Assembly (NCBI RefSeq): GCF_001467525.1
Contig: NZ_LNXS01000021.1
Location: forward strand, 40,991-104,990
Reading direction: 5' to 3'
From: Legionella anisa
GTDB taxonomy: Bacteria; Pseudomonadota; Gammaproteobacteria; Legionellales; Legionellaceae
Length of the DNA: 64,000 nt
A program made the translations under genes and the position numbers. Every line of letters starts with the position of its first letter. Position 1 is the first letter of the stretch. Shown here piece by piece: positions 8,336 to 17,766 of this stretch. The notes below the pieces were generated by a model that saw only the letters and a program-made list of their open reading frames with translations, was not told where the DNA came from and ran no database searches.

Positions 8336-9841
8336 TTATTGCTGCTGCGTTTGTGCTCCGGGGCTTAGGGATTCATTAGAGGGAGCGCCTGTACGAACAC
8401 TTTGTAACAGCAAGATGCTATTCGTCATGAGAAGACGTTCATGAACTTGACGATCTAAATAAAGTTGGTAATTGATCTCAGCCAATAATATAGCGATTTC
8501 CTTTTCTACTGTAGCAGGTGGTGCATTATTAAGGCTGTTAATCCATGGGGTATTCCCAGGCTGGCCAGTACCACCTGTGCCGGTTGAAGCAGCGGCAGTA
8601 GCACTTGCATCGCCAGAACTTGTAGTATTATACAATCTCCAGGTTGCCATATTAAACTCGGTTAAGGCTTGACTTGTTGGGCCACTACCACCCGCAGTCT
8701 GTCCGGTTCCTGGATTAGGATTAGTCTGAGGCATTCTTCTTGACATGATAAAATAAAGGTTACTGAGTCCTACAGAGTTTTGCGCTGCATAGGTACGTAA
8801 GCTCGCAAGATATTTAGCAAGGGTTTGCTGCGCTTGCATTTGTTTCGTTGTAAGGGTGCTCTGGTTTGTGGATGTACTAAGGGTCTGTTTATACCAATAG
8901 TCATAATCACTCCATTGAGGTAATCTAATAGGAATTACACTACCACTAACATAGCGAATAAAATTCGCAGCAAGTTGCTCTTGATTTTGTGCGGGTAGGC
9001 CATTTTTTGCTATATCGCCTTTTTGCTGACCTGTTCCAAGGTCTTGAGTTGAATACATCAAGGGGGCAGTTAATGCATTACTATTCAGATGATTTAAAAA
9101 TTGTTGAAGGTACGCTGGGTCAAAAAAAGTAATCGCGTTGGGAATTTCCCCTACAATGTTCAGGGGTACCAAGGTATTATAAATCAATTTGCAGTCATTA
9201 ACAAACTCTGGGGTGCTGCTCGTAGGATTCATACAGTACGTATAATCAGGGGTCGCCAAAATATTTAATACCGCTTGACTTACTGGATCCTGTTGAAAAG
9301 TTTGTTGGTCTATCAACGGATTCACAGTCACTCCGGTAGATCCTGCAGATGGGCCTGAGGCAAAACCTGGAAAAGCAAGATTCGCGAGAGGATTAATAAT
9401 TGAAGCACTGGGATTATATTGAGATGTATTTGCACTATCAGTAGGTAGGAACTGAGCAAAAGGATTACCTGTAGTAGTTTCCCCTCCGCCTTGTTGACCC
9501 TGACCTGAAAAAGTATTCACGGGAATCGAGCCTAATAAGGTATAAAACTGATAAGCTTGTGATAATTGAGAGGTTGTTAAATTAATGAGCTTGTAGGTTA
9601 CTGTAAAATCCTTATTATCTTCTGTAGGAGCTTTCTGTACTTGAAAACCCAAATATTGACCAAAATTTTCAAAGTACCTTAATAGTTTTTTCGTATTTTC
9701 TGATTGCTGGTTTTGATAATATTGAGATTGATCAGTTGATGATGATGTTGATGATGTTGATGTTGTTGTATCCTGAGCTGTAGCAGAAAACGCAGTAAAA
9801 TAAAGCACATTCAGCAACATAAGTTTAGACGCTAATTTCAT
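8336..9841 (-). CDS. icmX: Dot/Icm secretion system protein IcmX
   Basis: IcmX is a periplasmic or secreted Dot/Icm component needed for pore formation and intracellular growth. The 501-residue protein starts with a signal peptide (about residues 1-22, ending SATAQ). A Ser/Thr/Gln low-complexity stretch follows, encoded by GAT/GTT-like microsatellite DNA near 9735-9770. Gly/Thr-rich linkers interrupt the chain (near GQGQQGGGETTTG and STGTGGTGQPG). It is longer than L. pneumophila IcmX (about 466 residues), mostly through these linkers. It directly follows icmW with no intergenic base, which fixes its identity and operon membership. Confidence 0.95.
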   Translation of the reverse strand: MKLASKLMLLNVLYFTAFSATAQDTTTSTSSTSSSTDQSQYYQNQQSENTKKLLRYFENFGQYLGFQVQKAPTEDNKDFTVTYKLINLTTSQLSQAYQFYTLLGSIPVNTFSGQGQQGGGETTTGNPFAQFLPTDSANTSQYNPSASIINPLANLAFPGFASGPSAGSTGVTVNPLIDQQTFQQDPVSQAVLNILATPDYTYCMNPTSSTPEFVNDCKLIYNTLVPLNIVGEIPNAITFFDPAYLQQFLNHLNSNALTAPLMYSTQDLGTGQQKGDIAKNGLPAQNQEQLAANFIRYVSGSVIPIRLPQWSDYDYWYKQTLSTSTNQSTLTTKQMQAQQTLAKYLASLRTYAAQNSVGLSNLYFIMSRRMPQTNPNPGTGQTAGGSGPTSQALTEFNMATWRLYNTTSSGDASATAAASTGTGGTGQPGNTPWINSLNNAPPATVEKEIAILLAEINYQLYLDRQVHERLLMTNSILLLQSVRTGAPSNESLSPGAQTQQQ

Positions 9842-10297
9842 TTATTCTTCCCCTTCAAGTGCACGTAAAACAAGTTTTAGACGATACTGACAAAAAACTC
9901 GTGACAACAATCTTAAACGTTCAAATACAATGTTTCTTTTAAGAAAAACTCCAGCAGGATCATGGCTTCCAGTGCTTGTTTCCTCGGCATGGATTAAAAC
10001 ACGTGAAGCACTGCCCGGGTGAACTGTATCGATTGCTTGCAGCAACCGAAGTCCCCGACCTGATTTAATGTTTCCTACAATGCGAATAAATTTTTCTTCT
10101 TCAGCTAACAGGCTCATGTCTATTTTTTCTATGTCATCAAGTTCTTTGCCTAATTGCTCCATGGCTGCCTCAAACTCAGGATTTCCATCCAGAGTCCAAT
10201 CCTCTACGCTTTCCATAAAAGTAATCACTCTATATATCATAGGATCAATATATTCAAACCAGTACTGGGCGGACGCTTCATGACTTAAATCAGGCAT
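9842..10297 (-). CDS. icmW: Dot/Icm type IV adaptor protein IcmW
   Basis: IcmW is a small acidic cytoplasmic protein that pairs with IcmS to form the adaptor presenting many effectors to the DotL coupling complex. Its 151 residues match the length of the L. pneumophila protein, and it begins PDLSHEASAQYWFEYIDPM. It is first in the icmW-icmX operon and diverges from icmV across 95 bases. A CpxR-like box overlaps its leader. Confidence 0.97.
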   Translation of the reverse strand: MPDLSHEASAQYWFEYIDPMIYRVITFMESVEDWTLDGNPEFEAAMEQLGKELDDIEKIDMSLLAEEEKFIRIVGNIKSGRGLRLLQAIDTVHPGSASRVLIHAEETSTGSHDPAGVFLKRNIVFERLRLLSRVFCQYRLKLVLRALEGEE

Positions 10298-10299
10298 AT

Positions 10300-10315
10300 T
10301 TTACTCTTTCTTTAC
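10300..10315 (-). promoter_or_regulatory. CpxR-like box in the icmW/icmV divergent region
   Basis: On the minus strand the sequence reads GTAAA-N6-GTAAA, matching the CpxR consensus GTAAA-N(4-8)-GTAAA. In L. pneumophila CpxR is reported to control icmV-dotA and icmW-icmX. The box sits 3-18 bases upstream of the icmW start, where it could also include the ribosome binding site (AAAGAAAG), and 78 bases upstream of icmV, a position suited to activation there. A TATAGTATATTATG stretch at about 10353-10367 could hold the icmV -10. Confidence 0.55.
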
Positions 10316-10392
10316 TGTATTTCAGCGGATGGACGAAATCATTACTTACTACTATAGTATATTATGTAAGATAAAAGAAAGAAGTAAAAAAT

Positions 10393-10842
10393 ATGAAAAA
10401 GCAGTCGCGAATAGTTAGATTAGTTTCGAGAATTATTAATGTACGTAGGTGGTTTGATTGGGAACGGATGAAAGCATTTACTATGTATTTAGGAAATGGC
10501 TTTAAACGTTTGTTTGTACCACAGAAAAAAGTTGAAGGCGAATCATTCAACGAAGCAGTCCAATTATTAAATCTTAGCGACGAAAGTATACTTATAAAAC
10601 AGAAATCTTTATTTCGATTGAGTATTATTATGGTGTTAGCTGCTCTTTTGATTTTGGGATATGCCGGATATCAGCTTTTTTTTGGTTCAATAAAAGCGTT
10701 TCTTGTGAGCCTTATTGTCACTTTGATTGCGCTCGTTTTAGCCTTCCGTTACCACTTTTGGTACTATCAAATTAAAAATCGTAAACTGGGGTGTACCTTT
10801 AATGAATGGTATAGGCAGGGGTTGTTGGGAGAAAAGAAATGA
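10393..10842 (+). CDS. icmV: Dot/Icm secretion system membrane protein IcmV
   Basis: This 149-residue inner-membrane protein (151 in L. pneumophila) has a basic cytoplasmic N-terminus and two adjacent transmembrane helices at about residues 77-94 and 102-119. A short basic C-terminal tail follows. It starts the icmV-dotA unit and overlaps dotA by 4 bases (ATGA). Its leader, AAAGAAAGAAGTAAAA before the start, nearly mirrors that of divergent icmW. Confidence 0.96.
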   Translation: MKKQSRIVRLVSRIINVRRWFDWERMKAFTMYLGNGFKRLFVPQKKVEGESFNEAVQLLNLSDESILIKQKSLFRLSIIMVLAALLILGYAGYQLFFGSIKAFLVSLIVTLIALVLAFRYHFWYYQIKNRKLGCTFNEWYRQGLLGEKK

Positions 10843-13800
10843 ATAAGTTGTTAGTAACGCTACTTCTCCTTGTATGTCCTGGTTTGGTTTTAGCAGATAG
10901 TGCCAGTTCTTTGAGTTTTGCTCCTCCTGCAAGTGATTATTCAGTAGTATTTCTTGGCAATTTATTCGGGGTTGTAGATGGTGTTTTAAGTGGTACCGGC
11001 AGCCAAATCATGGGCAGCATGTTTGCTGTATTTAATGCTGCAGTTTTAGCGCTGGGGGGTATAATTATTATGTATACCCTTTTGGTATCGACTATGAATA
11101 CTGCCCACGAAGGGCAAATGCTTGGACAAAAGTGGTCCTCTATTTGGATTCCAATTCGCTCTACAGTAGGTTTGGCTTTATTGATTCCCAAGGCTTCTGG
11201 CTATTGTTTGATGCAAATTTTTGTCATGTGGGTTGTTGTTCAAGGTGTTGGGGCAGCAGATAAGGTATGGAATGCCGCGTTAAGTTATTTGAACCGCGGC
11301 GGGGTTATTATTCAATCACAAGCGATAAATCCAGCCGCAGCACTTATGACTTCTGGTGATAGTTCGGGGATTGGTAGTATTACAACAGGCGCGATAAATA
11401 TACTTTCCGGTCAAGTATGTATGCTGGGCTTACAGACACAATTGACAAATCTACGGCAAAGTCTTCTTGACGCGCAGCAAAAACAATCGGGAGATTGTTA
11501 TAATGCCGCCAAAGCGGGTGATAATAGCTCTGCAATCGCTAAGTTCTGCCAAACTACGGTCCCTGATTTTCTGAGTTCGGTAAACGCGGTTTCTGCTCAG
11601 AGTAAGAACCCGACGGCCAGTTCGTGGACCGTTGAAATGCCTAATTTTGATGATGCAGCGTCACCTTATTATTTTTTGAACGGAATATGCGGTTCCATTA
11701 CTTGGAATAACGTTGACACTATTAATAAGAAATTTGGTTCTTTAACTGAAGATACAAAGAGTCCGGCACTCGATGAGAACGGCAAGCAGATACTCGATGA
11801 GAACGGTAAGCCTAAAGTCAATTATTTTACTGCGGGAAAAAATGTAAAACTTGGTAACAATACGTTAACTCCTGCTGAGGCAGCTGCAACGCAGATGTCT
11901 CGAGCGATCGCAGTCCAGCAAATGTATATGGATTTGTCTACAGTCGCTCGAGTTATAGTGGGTAATGATCCACAAATGTCAACAACGAGTAATCCCAATA
12001 CTACTAATTTTTCTCCAGTAGCGACGCAGCAATTTGGTGTGCCCTATAAACAAGATGGAACGATTTGTAATACTTTTACTAAAAGTATGGCTACTGATGA
12101 TGCGGATAATAAGAGTGGGAATTTATGTATTACTTGGGGACCTGTGCCGGGATCTGTAGTTGGGGGTACGTTGTTTAATGGTAATGAGTTAACTAATGCG
12201 ATTAATGATTACAATGGTATTATGATGCCCACAGTTAATCTATCGCGTCTAGTCAACCAAGCTGGAAGTATGGAGAAATCTACTGACTTTATCAATAAAG
12301 CCGAGGCTCAGGGATGGATTATGGCTGGTGCTTACTTCTTTAACTTGGTAGCGATTCAGGGATCATCCGGTACAATTGATAATGCAGGCCAAGTGGATCC
12401 GGACTCTGGATTGAATAAAAGTAAATTTAGTGTTGAGGCAATAACGAGTCCATTTGTTCCTAGCAGTGATGGTAAAACGATTACCTGTGATAAAGGAAGT
12501 ATGGCCGATAAAAATAAAGACTTTACTCAATTATGTAAATGGTTTGGTCAAGATAATACCCAAGTACTGCAAGTACAGAATTTAATTACAACAAATACTA
12601 AGGGTATACCAAAGAAGGCGGATACGCTGACGGTACAAAGTGGCGCAGGTTCATCTACAGTGTGGGGCTTTCTTAACAACTCACTTATGATTTCAACCCC
12701 TGGTCAACCAGGCGTTAAGCCACTGACTTTTGCTAACACAATTAATTTTAGTGTGAATACATCGTTATACCGATTGGAACGACAAAACTTCTCTTGCGGC
12801 GAAGTCAAACCTTTCTTCTCTATTTGTCTTGGACAAATACTTGGAAACATATTTTATAATATTATCCTAGTAACCATATATAACCTGTTTCTTGATATTT
12901 TTGGTCAGATTATCAATAGTGTGGTCATGGCATTCCTGATGATTCCATTGCAAGGAATGGCGACAATCTTTCAACAGGGTCTGCAAATTATCGCGCAGCC
13001 TGGGGTAAACCCAGTAGTTGCTTTGGCAAATATGGGTAATGAGTACATCAATTTTGCGGGTAACTTATGGATGCTCTTGTTGAATATGGCAGTATCCAGC
13101 GCATTAATCCCTGTATTTGGTATCTTTATTTTCGCCATGATGTCTTTGGCAATGCCGCTTGTGATCGCATGGGTAGGCGTCATGGTGAGCGTAGGGTTTA
13201 CCACAGCCTATTACATTCCCATCTTGCCCTATATGATTTTCACCTTTGGTGCACTGGGTTGGTTAATTTCGGTAATCGAAGCAATGGTGGCGGCCCCTAT
13301 TGTGGCATTGGGTGTAACTCATCCGGAAGGGCATGAGGCTTTTGGTAAAGGTGAAGCTGCGATCATGATCTTAGTGAACGTATTCCTTAGACCTTCCATG
13401 ATGATTATTGGCTATATTGCTGCCATAGCATTATCCTATGTGGGGGTATGGGTTTTAAATGCTGGATATGATCAGGCTATAGCGTTTATCCAGCAGGAAA
13501 ATACAAATGCCGCTCAACTCGCGGGTGGCGTCTGGTCCTACGGAGGTTCGGATTCAGCTTCTGGTTCGGGCGGATATACGGATTGGGCTGGAATTTATGC
13601 ATTCTTCTTCTCCATATTGACCTATACCACTTTGTATTTAGTAATCATACAAAAAGCATTTACATTGATTTCTTATTTGCCAGACAAAGTCTTACGATGG
13701 ATAGGTGGTACTCCTGAAAGCATAGGTCAAGAAACGTCACAATGGGGTGAGGAAGTAAAAGGTAAAACTCAAGAAGCAGGTAAGGAAACTCAAGGCGCGC

Positions 13801-14018
13801 AAGGGCAAATTGATAAGACTCTTGGCGGATATGGTGCGAAAGGTGTTGGCATGATTAAAGGGGCTCTGGGTAAAGCTGGTGGCGGTGGTGATGTTAGTAT
13901 GCAAGGTAATGCTACGCCAAGCAATGATAAAGACCCTGAAGGTGGCAACAAGTCTCCTCCCAAAAAAAAGGGTGACTTAGGTGGTGGTTCTAAGCCGCCT
14001 CCTGAAGTAATGAAGTAA
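10839..14018 (+). CDS. dotA: Dot/Icm secretion system protein DotA
   Basis: DotA is a polytopic inner-membrane protein that is itself released in oligomeric rings and is essential for trafficking of the Legionella vacuole. The 1059-residue protein (about 1048 in L. pneumophila) has a signal peptide cleaved near VLA-DS (residue 19). Early hydrophobic helices lie at about 40-120, a large periplasmic domain with cysteines spans about 150-640, and a cluster of helices covers about 640-950. The tail is Gly/Lys/Pro-rich and hydrophilic. It overlaps icmV and ends before a strong terminator, so it closes the operon. Confidence 0.97.
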   Translation: MNKLLVTLLLLVCPGLVLADSASSLSFAPPASDYSVVFLGNLFGVVDGVLSGTGSQIMGSMFAVFNAAVLALGGIIIMYTLLVSTMNTAHEGQMLGQKWSSIWIPIRSTVGLALLIPKASGYCLMQIFVMWVVVQGVGAADKVWNAALSYLNRGGVIIQSQAINPAAALMTSGDSSGIGSITTGAINILSGQVCMLGLQTQLTNLRQSLLDAQQKQSGDCYNAAKAGDNSSAIAKFCQTTVPDFLSSVNAVSAQSKNPTASSWTVEMPNFDDAASPYYFLNGICGSITWNNVDTINKKFGSLTEDTKSPALDENGKQILDENGKPKVNYFTAGKNVKLGNNTLTPAEAAATQMSRAIAVQQMYMDLSTVARVIVGNDPQMSTTSNPNTTNFSPVATQQFGVPYKQDGTICNTFTKSMATDDADNKSGNLCITWGPVPGSVVGGTLFNGNELTNAINDYNGIMMPTVNLSRLVNQAGSMEKSTDFINKAEAQGWIMAGAYFFNLVAIQGSSGTIDNAGQVDPDSGLNKSKFSVEAITSPFVPSSDGKTITCDKGSMADKNKDFTQLCKWFGQDNTQVLQVQNLITTNTKGIPKKADTLTVQSGAGSSTVWGFLNNSLMISTPGQPGVKPLTFANTINFSVNTSLYRLERQNFSCGEVKPFFSICLGQILGNIFYNIILVTIYNLFLDIFGQIINSVVMAFLMIPLQGMATIFQQGLQIIAQPGVNPVVALANMGNEYINFAGNLWMLLLNMAVSSALIPVFGIFIFAMMSLAMPLVIAWVGVMVSVGFTTAYYIPILPYMIFTFGALGWLISVIEAMVAAPIVALGVTHPEGHEAFGKGEAAIMILVNVFLRPSMMIIGYIAAIALSYVGVWVLNAGYDQAIAFIQQENTNAAQLAGGVWSYGGSDSASGSGGYTDWAGIYAFFFSILTYTTLYLVIIQKAFTLISYLPDKVLRWIGGTPESIGQETSQWGEEVKGKTQEAGKETQGAQGQIDKTLGGYGAKGVGMIKGALGKAGGGGDVSMQGNATPSNDKDPEGGNKSPPKKKGDLGGGSKPPPEVMK

Positions 14019-14027
14019 TAAGTGATG

Positions 14028-14061
14028 GAGCATCAATGAGACATGTTGATGCTCTTTCTTT
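14028..14061 (+). terminator. Rho-independent terminator of icmV-dotA
   Basis: GAGCATCAA pairs with TTGATGCTC (9-bp stem, 9-base loop), followed by TTTCTTT. It begins 9 bases after the dotA stop codon. Confidence 0.85.
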
Positions 14062-14128
14062 GTACATGAAAATGATCCTAATTTGTAGTATAATTGTATT
14101 TAAAATAAACACTTAGCCGGTTTACATT

Positions 14129-15487
14129 ATGCCTGAATTATCTGCTCCTAGTAGCACTATAACAAGCCAAGCAGAAGATGCTGAAAATAAACTTAAAGCA
14201 GCTTCGCAAAAAGCAAAAATGGATGAGGAACAATTTATACAACAGTTGTTTCTTTTCTTGCAAAAGATGTTCGATCCAAAGTTAAAGCAGGAAATTGATC
14301 CTAAAGAGTTACCTGATCTTCTTGAAAAGGGTGGCTATCAAGACCTGCCAACTGCTTTAAACAGCGCAAAAAATGCTCGTGGGCAGACACCATTGGTGCA
14401 GGCGCTGCAAGATCAAGATTTCTCAATGGCAAGGATCTTACTTGATTCTGGAGCAGAGTATGATTCCCTGGCAAGAGAAGAATATGATATTGCGATACGG
14501 AGCGAACGGGGTCGAGAGTCAGGTGATCTGATTACTCCTCCTAAGGACTATATTCAGTCACAACCAGAGAAATTGCATACAGTTAAAGAGTTTGGTCTCA
14601 TCCTGGGTCTAGAGATAACCAGTGTAGATGGTACTCCTTCACAACGTGGGCATGTAGGACCTACATATCAATTGATGACTGATGCAGTTAAGAATTACGG
14701 CCAGGGTCGCACGGAGGATCCAGCGAAAGGTGATTTCAAGCAAATTTCAGAGGCTTTTGCTTTTGCAAATAAAGAGGCTAAATATCAATACAGTACTCCT
14801 GAAGGAAGTCCTGAAGCTGGAAAGGCACTGAGTCAACGAATACAAGCAGGAGAAGTAACCAGCGTCCCTATTAATTGTACAGGGCACGCGATGGGTTTAT
14901 CGTTTGTACCAGTCAAAGGAAACCCTGATAAAACATATTTAGTATTTACTAATCGAGGGGAGGGAGCTAAGCCAGGAGAGGAAGGAACTCGAATTTATGA
15001 GGTGGACAAGAAGGATATTACCCCGGATTTTATAAACAATGTAATGAGCGGTCATGACAAGGGACACTCACATGCGGAAGTTATGAAACAAATTCATCAG
15101 GTTACTAAAGAGAAAGCTCCAGTAAGTGTCATCGATCAAAAACCACAAAAATATGATAATTGTACTGTAGCAAATACGCGCGCGAATATTCACGGAGTCC
15201 TGCTCTGCCAAGAAGCAAATCGCAAGGGTGGCTTTGAAAATGTTGATCCAAAAACAAAAAAAGAAGTAGAAGATCGCTACAAAGATTTTACTAAGGATAT
15301 GAAAAGTCAAAAAGTCCAACAATTGGAAAAAGCTTTAGAGAAAAACCCAGAAGATCCAGACCTAAAAGCTCTAGCTAAAGCTTATAAAGATAAAGTTACG
15401 TCGAAATCTATGGTTGCCGAAAAATCTGAAAAATTTGAAAAATTTGAAAAAACTGAAGAATCGATTACTATGCGTTCACCTCAATAG
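14129..15487 (+). CDS. Candidate Dot/Icm effector with ankyrin-like segment and protease-like core
   Basis: I cannot name this 452-residue protein. Residues 1-75 are helical and charged. Residues about 80-115 read like one or two ankyrin units (ARGQTPLVQALQDQDFSMA, then ARILLDSGAEY). The central region has a Cys-x2-His pair in NCTGHAMGLSFV (C250, H253), N275 in FTNRGEG, and Q337/Q340 ahead of C345 in QKPQKYDNCT. A His, Asn/Asp, Gln, Cys order is that of clan CE cysteine proteases and YopJ-like acetyltransferases, so such an activity is possible (inference). The tail is Lys/Glu-rich with an E-block-like end (FEKFEKTEESI), as in many Dot/Icm substrates. It has its own gap after the dotA terminator. 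Confidence 0.75.
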   Translation: MPELSAPSSTITSQAEDAENKLKAASQKAKMDEEQFIQQLFLFLQKMFDPKLKQEIDPKELPDLLEKGGYQDLPTALNSAKNARGQTPLVQALQDQDFSMARILLDSGAEYDSLAREEYDIAIRSERGRESGDLITPPKDYIQSQPEKLHTVKEFGLILGLEITSVDGTPSQRGHVGPTYQLMTDAVKNYGQGRTEDPAKGDFKQISEAFAFANKEAKYQYSTPEGSPEAGKALSQRIQAGEVTSVPINCTGHAMGLSFVPVKGNPDKTYLVFTNRGEGAKPGEEGTRIYEVDKKDITPDFINNVMSGHDKGHSHAEVMKQIHQVTKEKAPVSVIDQKPQKYDNCTVANTRANIHGVLLCQEANRKGGFENVDPKTKKEVEDRYKDFTKDMKSQKVQQLEKALEKNPEDPDLKALAKAYKDKVTSKSMVAEKSEKFEKFEKTEESITMRSPQ

Positions 15488-15537
15488 TGGATCCCATCTT
15501 GTCCTTTCGTGTAAGTTAAGGGGATTTTTTTATCCTA

Positions 15538-15577
15538 AGTTCTACATGAAAGGCATTTATATTTTTTATGTAGAACT
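15538..15577. terminator. Inverted repeat between convergent genes
   Basis: AGTTCTACAT and its exact reverse complement flank a T-rich 20-base loop between the converging candidate effector gene and the aldolase gene. It could terminate either transcript; the loop is long for a classic terminator. Confidence 0.4.
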
Positions 15578-15610
15578 CACGTGAATAAAACAGCTGATAT
15601 TCTCAATGGT

Positions 15611-16483
15611 TCAGTTAGACTTGTAGCTTGCAGTTGAGAGATCAGAAATTCCACGGATAAACTCTGACATTTCAATTGGCTCTTGACCTATCTTTAATGA
15701 ACTACGCACAAAATTTGCTGCCTCTAACACATGCTCAAGGCTGTATTTTTTTAGTTGAATTGAATGTAAATAAGCAACAAAAAACTCTGTTTTTAAATTA
15801 CCAGTACCTTTACCCATGCCAGCAAGAGATGCATCAATAAAGCGAACCCCCAAGTCCATTGCCGTCAAAGCATTAGCTTGTGCTAGGCCAAGGTTATCAT
15901 GGGCATGAAATCCAAATGGGAACGGATAATTATTAACGTATTTCTCATAAATTTCCTTGATGCGTGTAGGGAGTAAACTGCCATTTGAATCAGCGAAATA
16001 AATGATATCGGGTTCATACTCGCTTATCGTTTTGATTGAATCATCAAGTTCATTTTCTTTGTAGTAAGAGATATTCATAAAATTAACCGAAACATCCATG
16101 TTTGCATTTTTTATCATTTTTATTTTAGGCAAGGCAGATGCAAGTTCGTTTTTAGCAATGCAGAGTCTTAATAAATCAACACCACATTCTTTTAATTCAA
16201 TGAGATCGTTCTGAGTAAGATTATTTGGAAAAACCATAACTACCATTTTTGCTTTTTGAATCAAAGAGCGACAAAGAAGTAGATAATCTTTTGCACACCA
16301 TCCGGCTCTTCCGACTTGGCTGGGCACTAAAGTTCCATTGCGATAGCCAATTTCAATGTATTCAATGCCTGAGTTATCTAGAGGTACAAGAATTTTTTCT
16401 AATTGAGTGTCTTCGAAATTAAAATTAGTTCGATGGCCTCCATCTCTCAACGAGGCATCTAACAGCATTATGGAGTCGTTCAT
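15611..16483 (-). CDS. DmpG-like aldolase (DRE-TIM metallolyase family)
   Basis: This protein belongs to the HMG-CoA lyase-like TIM-barrel family and is closest by eye to 4-hydroxy-2-oxovalerate aldolase. The N-terminal catalytic signature is LLDASLRDGGHR (D9, R13, D14). A metal-binding FHAHDNLGLAQANA lies near residue 193, and AGMGKGTGNLKTE follows. I start at the ATG at 16483 (290 residues); an upstream TTG at 16504 would add seven residues. The enzyme would cleave a 4-hydroxy-2-oxo acid to pyruvate and an aldehyde, but no acylating aldehyde dehydrogenase (DmpF) gene is adjacent, so a meta-cleavage role is unlikely. Stand-alone relatives occur in sugar and secondary-metabolite loci. It lies between dotA and dotB. 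Confidence 0.8.
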   Translation of the reverse strand: MNDSIMLLDASLRDGGHRTNFNFEDTQLEKILVPLDNSGIEYIEIGYRNGTLVPSQVGRAGWCAKDYLLLCRSLIQKAKMVVMVFPNNLTQNDLIELKECGVDLLRLCIAKNELASALPKIKMIKNANMDVSVNFMNISYYKENELDDSIKTISEYEPDIIYFADSNGSLLPTRIKEIYEKYVNNYPFPFGFHAHDNLGLAQANALTAMDLGVRFIDASLAGMGKGTGNLKTEFFVAYLHSIQLKKYSLEHVLEAANFVRSSLKIGQEPIEMSEFIRGISDLSTASYKSN

Positions 16484-16624
16484 ATAATTCCCAAGAGGTA
16501 ACAAAAATCATACTTTCTTTTAAAATTATAGCTAAAATAACGCGTAACCGATAAAGAGTAATGAATACGTATGAAAAGTGGATGTAATTTCCCAAAAGAA
16601 AGGCAGATAAAAAACTTTTTGAGT

Positions 16625-17761
16625 TTATTGCTGGTATTCTTTAGCTCCAGCAATAATTAATTTGTATACTCGCTCGCTGATAATACCCTGCTCAAATTTT
16701 GCTTTTGCGTCCCAAGTCATAAGCTGGCCCTTTTGTCGTACCAATTTACGTGTAGCAGAGGTTACATCGTTAGGATCACTTTCAAGTAAAATATCCCGGA
16801 CTTCTTCGTCAAAAACTAAATACTCTCTCAACGCCACCCTTTTGTCGTCTACAGTAGGTACAAGTTTTTGCCAAATACACAGCCTGATTGTCTCTAAAAT
16901 ATCAATCGTTCTTCCTAAGCGCTCTTCACCAGAGAAGGAAGTTACAAGACGGCGCATGGTTTCAGCAACACCTGAAGTATGCAAGGTTGTATACACTGGG
17001 TGTCCAGTAAGTGCTGCTTCCAATGCGGCACTAATGGTTTCTGCATCCCTACACTCACCTACCATGATTAAACGTGGTTTACGACGTAAAGCATTTCTCA
17101 CTCCATCAGCAAAGCTCGGTAAGTGGCGAGGAATTTCTGATTGACTAACTACTGCGGATATTGTTTCAATTTCATCATAAACAAATTCAATCGGAGATTC
17201 ATAGGTCAATACTTTGCGGTTTGAATCCTCTGTTTCGATTAAGTCGCGAATAATCGAAGCCAACAAAGTTGATTTACCTGAACCTGTTGCCCCCGTAATA
17301 AAGACAACTCCTTCTTGAGGTGCAATTGCTTCAAGCACATTATCAGGTAGATTCATGGTTTCAAGTCTAGGAGGGGTTGTAGGAATAGTTCTGAGCGTAA
17401 TCTGAATTGCATCATGACCCTCTACAAGACATGCTGTCCCATTGACCCGATAGCGATATCTAACCCCGCGATTAGGGCGGAATTCATAGTGAGTATCAAT
17501 GTCTTTACCAGAAAGAAGCTGGGTTGTCGCGTTGGGTCCGTATATCGCATTAATTAAATCACCGAGTTCTGTATTAGATAAACGACGGTTGGTAATCCGT
17601 AACAGTTTTCCGTAGACCTCTGCATAAATAGGTTCGCCTGTTTGGATGGTGATGTCAGAAGCATTTAAACGTTCAGTATGCTCCAACATTTTATCCATGA
17701 AGAGCGGAGTAAAGCGCGTTGGCTCATCGGGCATTAAATGTATATGGGTATTATTGTTCAT
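16625..17761 (-). CDS. dotB: Dot/Icm secretion system ATPase DotB
   Basis: DotB is a PilT/VirB11-like hexameric ATPase that docks on the cytoplasmic face of the Dot/Icm channel and powers secretion. Walker A is GATGSGKST (residues 157-165, K163). The Asp box, the Walker B region (RLIMVGECRDAETI) and the His box (TGHPVYTTLHTSG) follow in the usual order. Its 378 residues match the family. It is the last gene of dotD-dotC-dotB, with 5 bases between it and dotC. Confidence 0.97.
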   Translation of the reverse strand: MNNNTHIHLMPDEPTRFTPLFMDKMLEHTERLNASDITIQTGEPIYAEVYGKLLRITNRRLSNTELGDLINAIYGPNATTQLLSGKDIDTHYEFRPNRGVRYRYRVNGTACLVEGHDAIQITLRTIPTTPPRLETMNLPDNVLEAIAPQEGVVFITGATGSGKSTLLASIIRDLIETEDSNRKVLTYESPIEFVYDEIETISAVVSQSEIPRHLPSFADGVRNALRRKPRLIMVGECRDAETISAALEAALTGHPVYTTLHTSGVAETMRRLVTSFSGEERLGRTIDILETIRLCIWQKLVPTVDDKRVALREYLVFDEEVRDILLESDPNDVTSATRKLVRQKGQLMTWDAKAKFEQGIISERVYKLIIAGAKEYQQ

Positions 17762-17766
17762 ACTTC

